DNA from: Gammaproteobacteria bacterium
GTDB taxonomy: Bacteria > Pseudomonadota > Gammaproteobacteria > Pseudomonadales > Azotimanducaceae
Direction: 5' to 3'
Assembly: GCA_009839405.1 (NCBI GenBank)
Contig: VXPR01000167.1
Location: 1-5,572, forward strand
Length of the DNA stretch: 5,572 bases
Positions 5,284 through 5,572 of this stretch are shown one piece after another. A program made the translations under genes and the position numbers. The notes below the pieces were generated by a model. The model was not told the DNA's origin, made no database searches, and saw only the letters and a list, made by a program, of their open reading frames with translations. Each line of letters begins with the position of its first letter. The first letter of the stretch is position 1.

Positions 5284-5505
5284 TCACGTATCGTCGCGGC
5301 AAACCCGGTCCGGGCAGTCCGTGAACACGCCGCTCGCTCCGAACGCCCGCAATTCCCTCGCCCGTGCCGGATCGTTCACCGTGTACACCATGCAGGCGAA
5401 GCCCTGCTCACGGATGACAGCGATGCGGTCGGTGGTGGCGATGCGGTCGGAGATGTTGATGCTGGTGGCGTCCAGCTTCTCCGCGACGGCGAGGGGGCTC
5501 ATCCT
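5284..5505 (-). CDS. Glycerophosphodiester phosphodiesterase (UgpQ/GDPD type), C-terminal part
   Basis: C-terminal portion of a GDPD-family TIM-barrel enzyme, which hydrolyses glycerophosphodiesters to glycerol-3-phosphate and an alcohol. The visible 72 or so residues carry the last barrel strands: a surface-helix stretch, GFACMVYTVNDPARARELRAFGASGVFTDCPDRV, which matches the family ending (V-x-T-V-N followed by G-V-x-x-x-x-T-D-x-P-D). The segment above is split by family landmarks: TVND at about residues 41-44 and FTDCPD at 60-65, counted from the Met at 5502. That Met is probably internal, since family members have about 240-300 residues and the catalytic H-R-G and E-x-D motifs are missing. 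Upstream the frame runs into the G/C homopolymer edge and cannot be followed. It is convergent to the psp operon and has no obvious tie to it beyond phospholipid metabolism. Confidence 0.8.
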   Translation of the reverse strand, partial: RMSPLAVAEKLDATSINISDRIATTDRIAVIREQGFACMVYTVNDPARARELRAFGASGVFTDCPDRVCRDDT

Positions 5506-5572
5506 GGGGGGGGGGGGGCCGCGCCCACCCCCCCCCCCCGCGCCCCCGCCCCCCCCGCGGCCCGCGGCGCGC
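5506..5572. other. G/C homopolymer contig edge (right)
   Basis: From 5506 the sequence is 13 G followed by almost pure C/G runs to the end, directly inside what should be the middle of the phosphodiesterase gene. Such a sequence is not plausible coding for that family and looks like sequencing or assembly noise. Nothing else is visible. Confidence 0.75.

Noticed and set aside
1..5572. CRISPR arrays, tRNA or rRNA genes, insertion sequences
   Set aside because: No regular spaced repeats, no clover-leaf or rRNA-like segments and no transposase or terminal inverted repeats were seen.

Overview
The window carries a phage-shock-protein (Psp) envelope-stress locus from a high-GC proteobacterium, most likely a gammaproteobacterium. 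The grounds are the Escherichia-type arrangement of pspF divergent from pspABC, a sigma-54-type promoter in front of pspA, and close agreement of PspF and PspA with the enterobacterial proteins as I remember them. Genus cannot be read from the sequence. Both outer edges (about 1-60 and 5506-5572) look like degraded or artefactual sequence, so this is probably a whole short contig, and the two genes touching the edges are incomplete.

Layout. On the minus strand, reading away from the centre, lie pspF (826 side of 1849), a small VOC/glyoxalase-fold protein overlapping it by ATGA, and the [2Fe-2S] subunit of a xanthine-dehydrogenase-family enzyme whose 3' end is lost or damaged. A ~205-bp divergent intergenic region (1850-2054) holds a -24/-12 promoter, a possible activator site about 100 bp upstream of the predicted transcription start, and a hairpin at the predicted 5' end of the pspA mRNA. 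On the plus strand follow pspA, pspB, a pspC with extra N- and C-terminal parts, a membrane-anchored DUF2807 (Toastrack-type) protein overlapping pspC by ATGA, and two tandem paralogous small membrane proteins that look PspB-like. A short gap (5183-5283) separates this operon from a convergent, 5'-truncated glycerophosphodiester phosphodiesterase gene.

How it fits together. In the known system PspF is a sigma-54 activator held inactive by PspA; membrane-sensing PspB and PspC draw PspA away under envelope stress, PspF then fires the pspA promoter, and PspA protects the inner membrane. Here PspF keeps the Trp56 that is important for PspA control, but its sigma-54-contact loop reads GSFTGA instead of GAFTGA. 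The operon is larger than the classical pspABC: it adds a beta-rich, probably periplasmic protein and two further single-span, coiled-coil proteins. That is the most interesting part of the window: an expanded Psp sensor module with three PspB-type components and a Toastrack-type partner.
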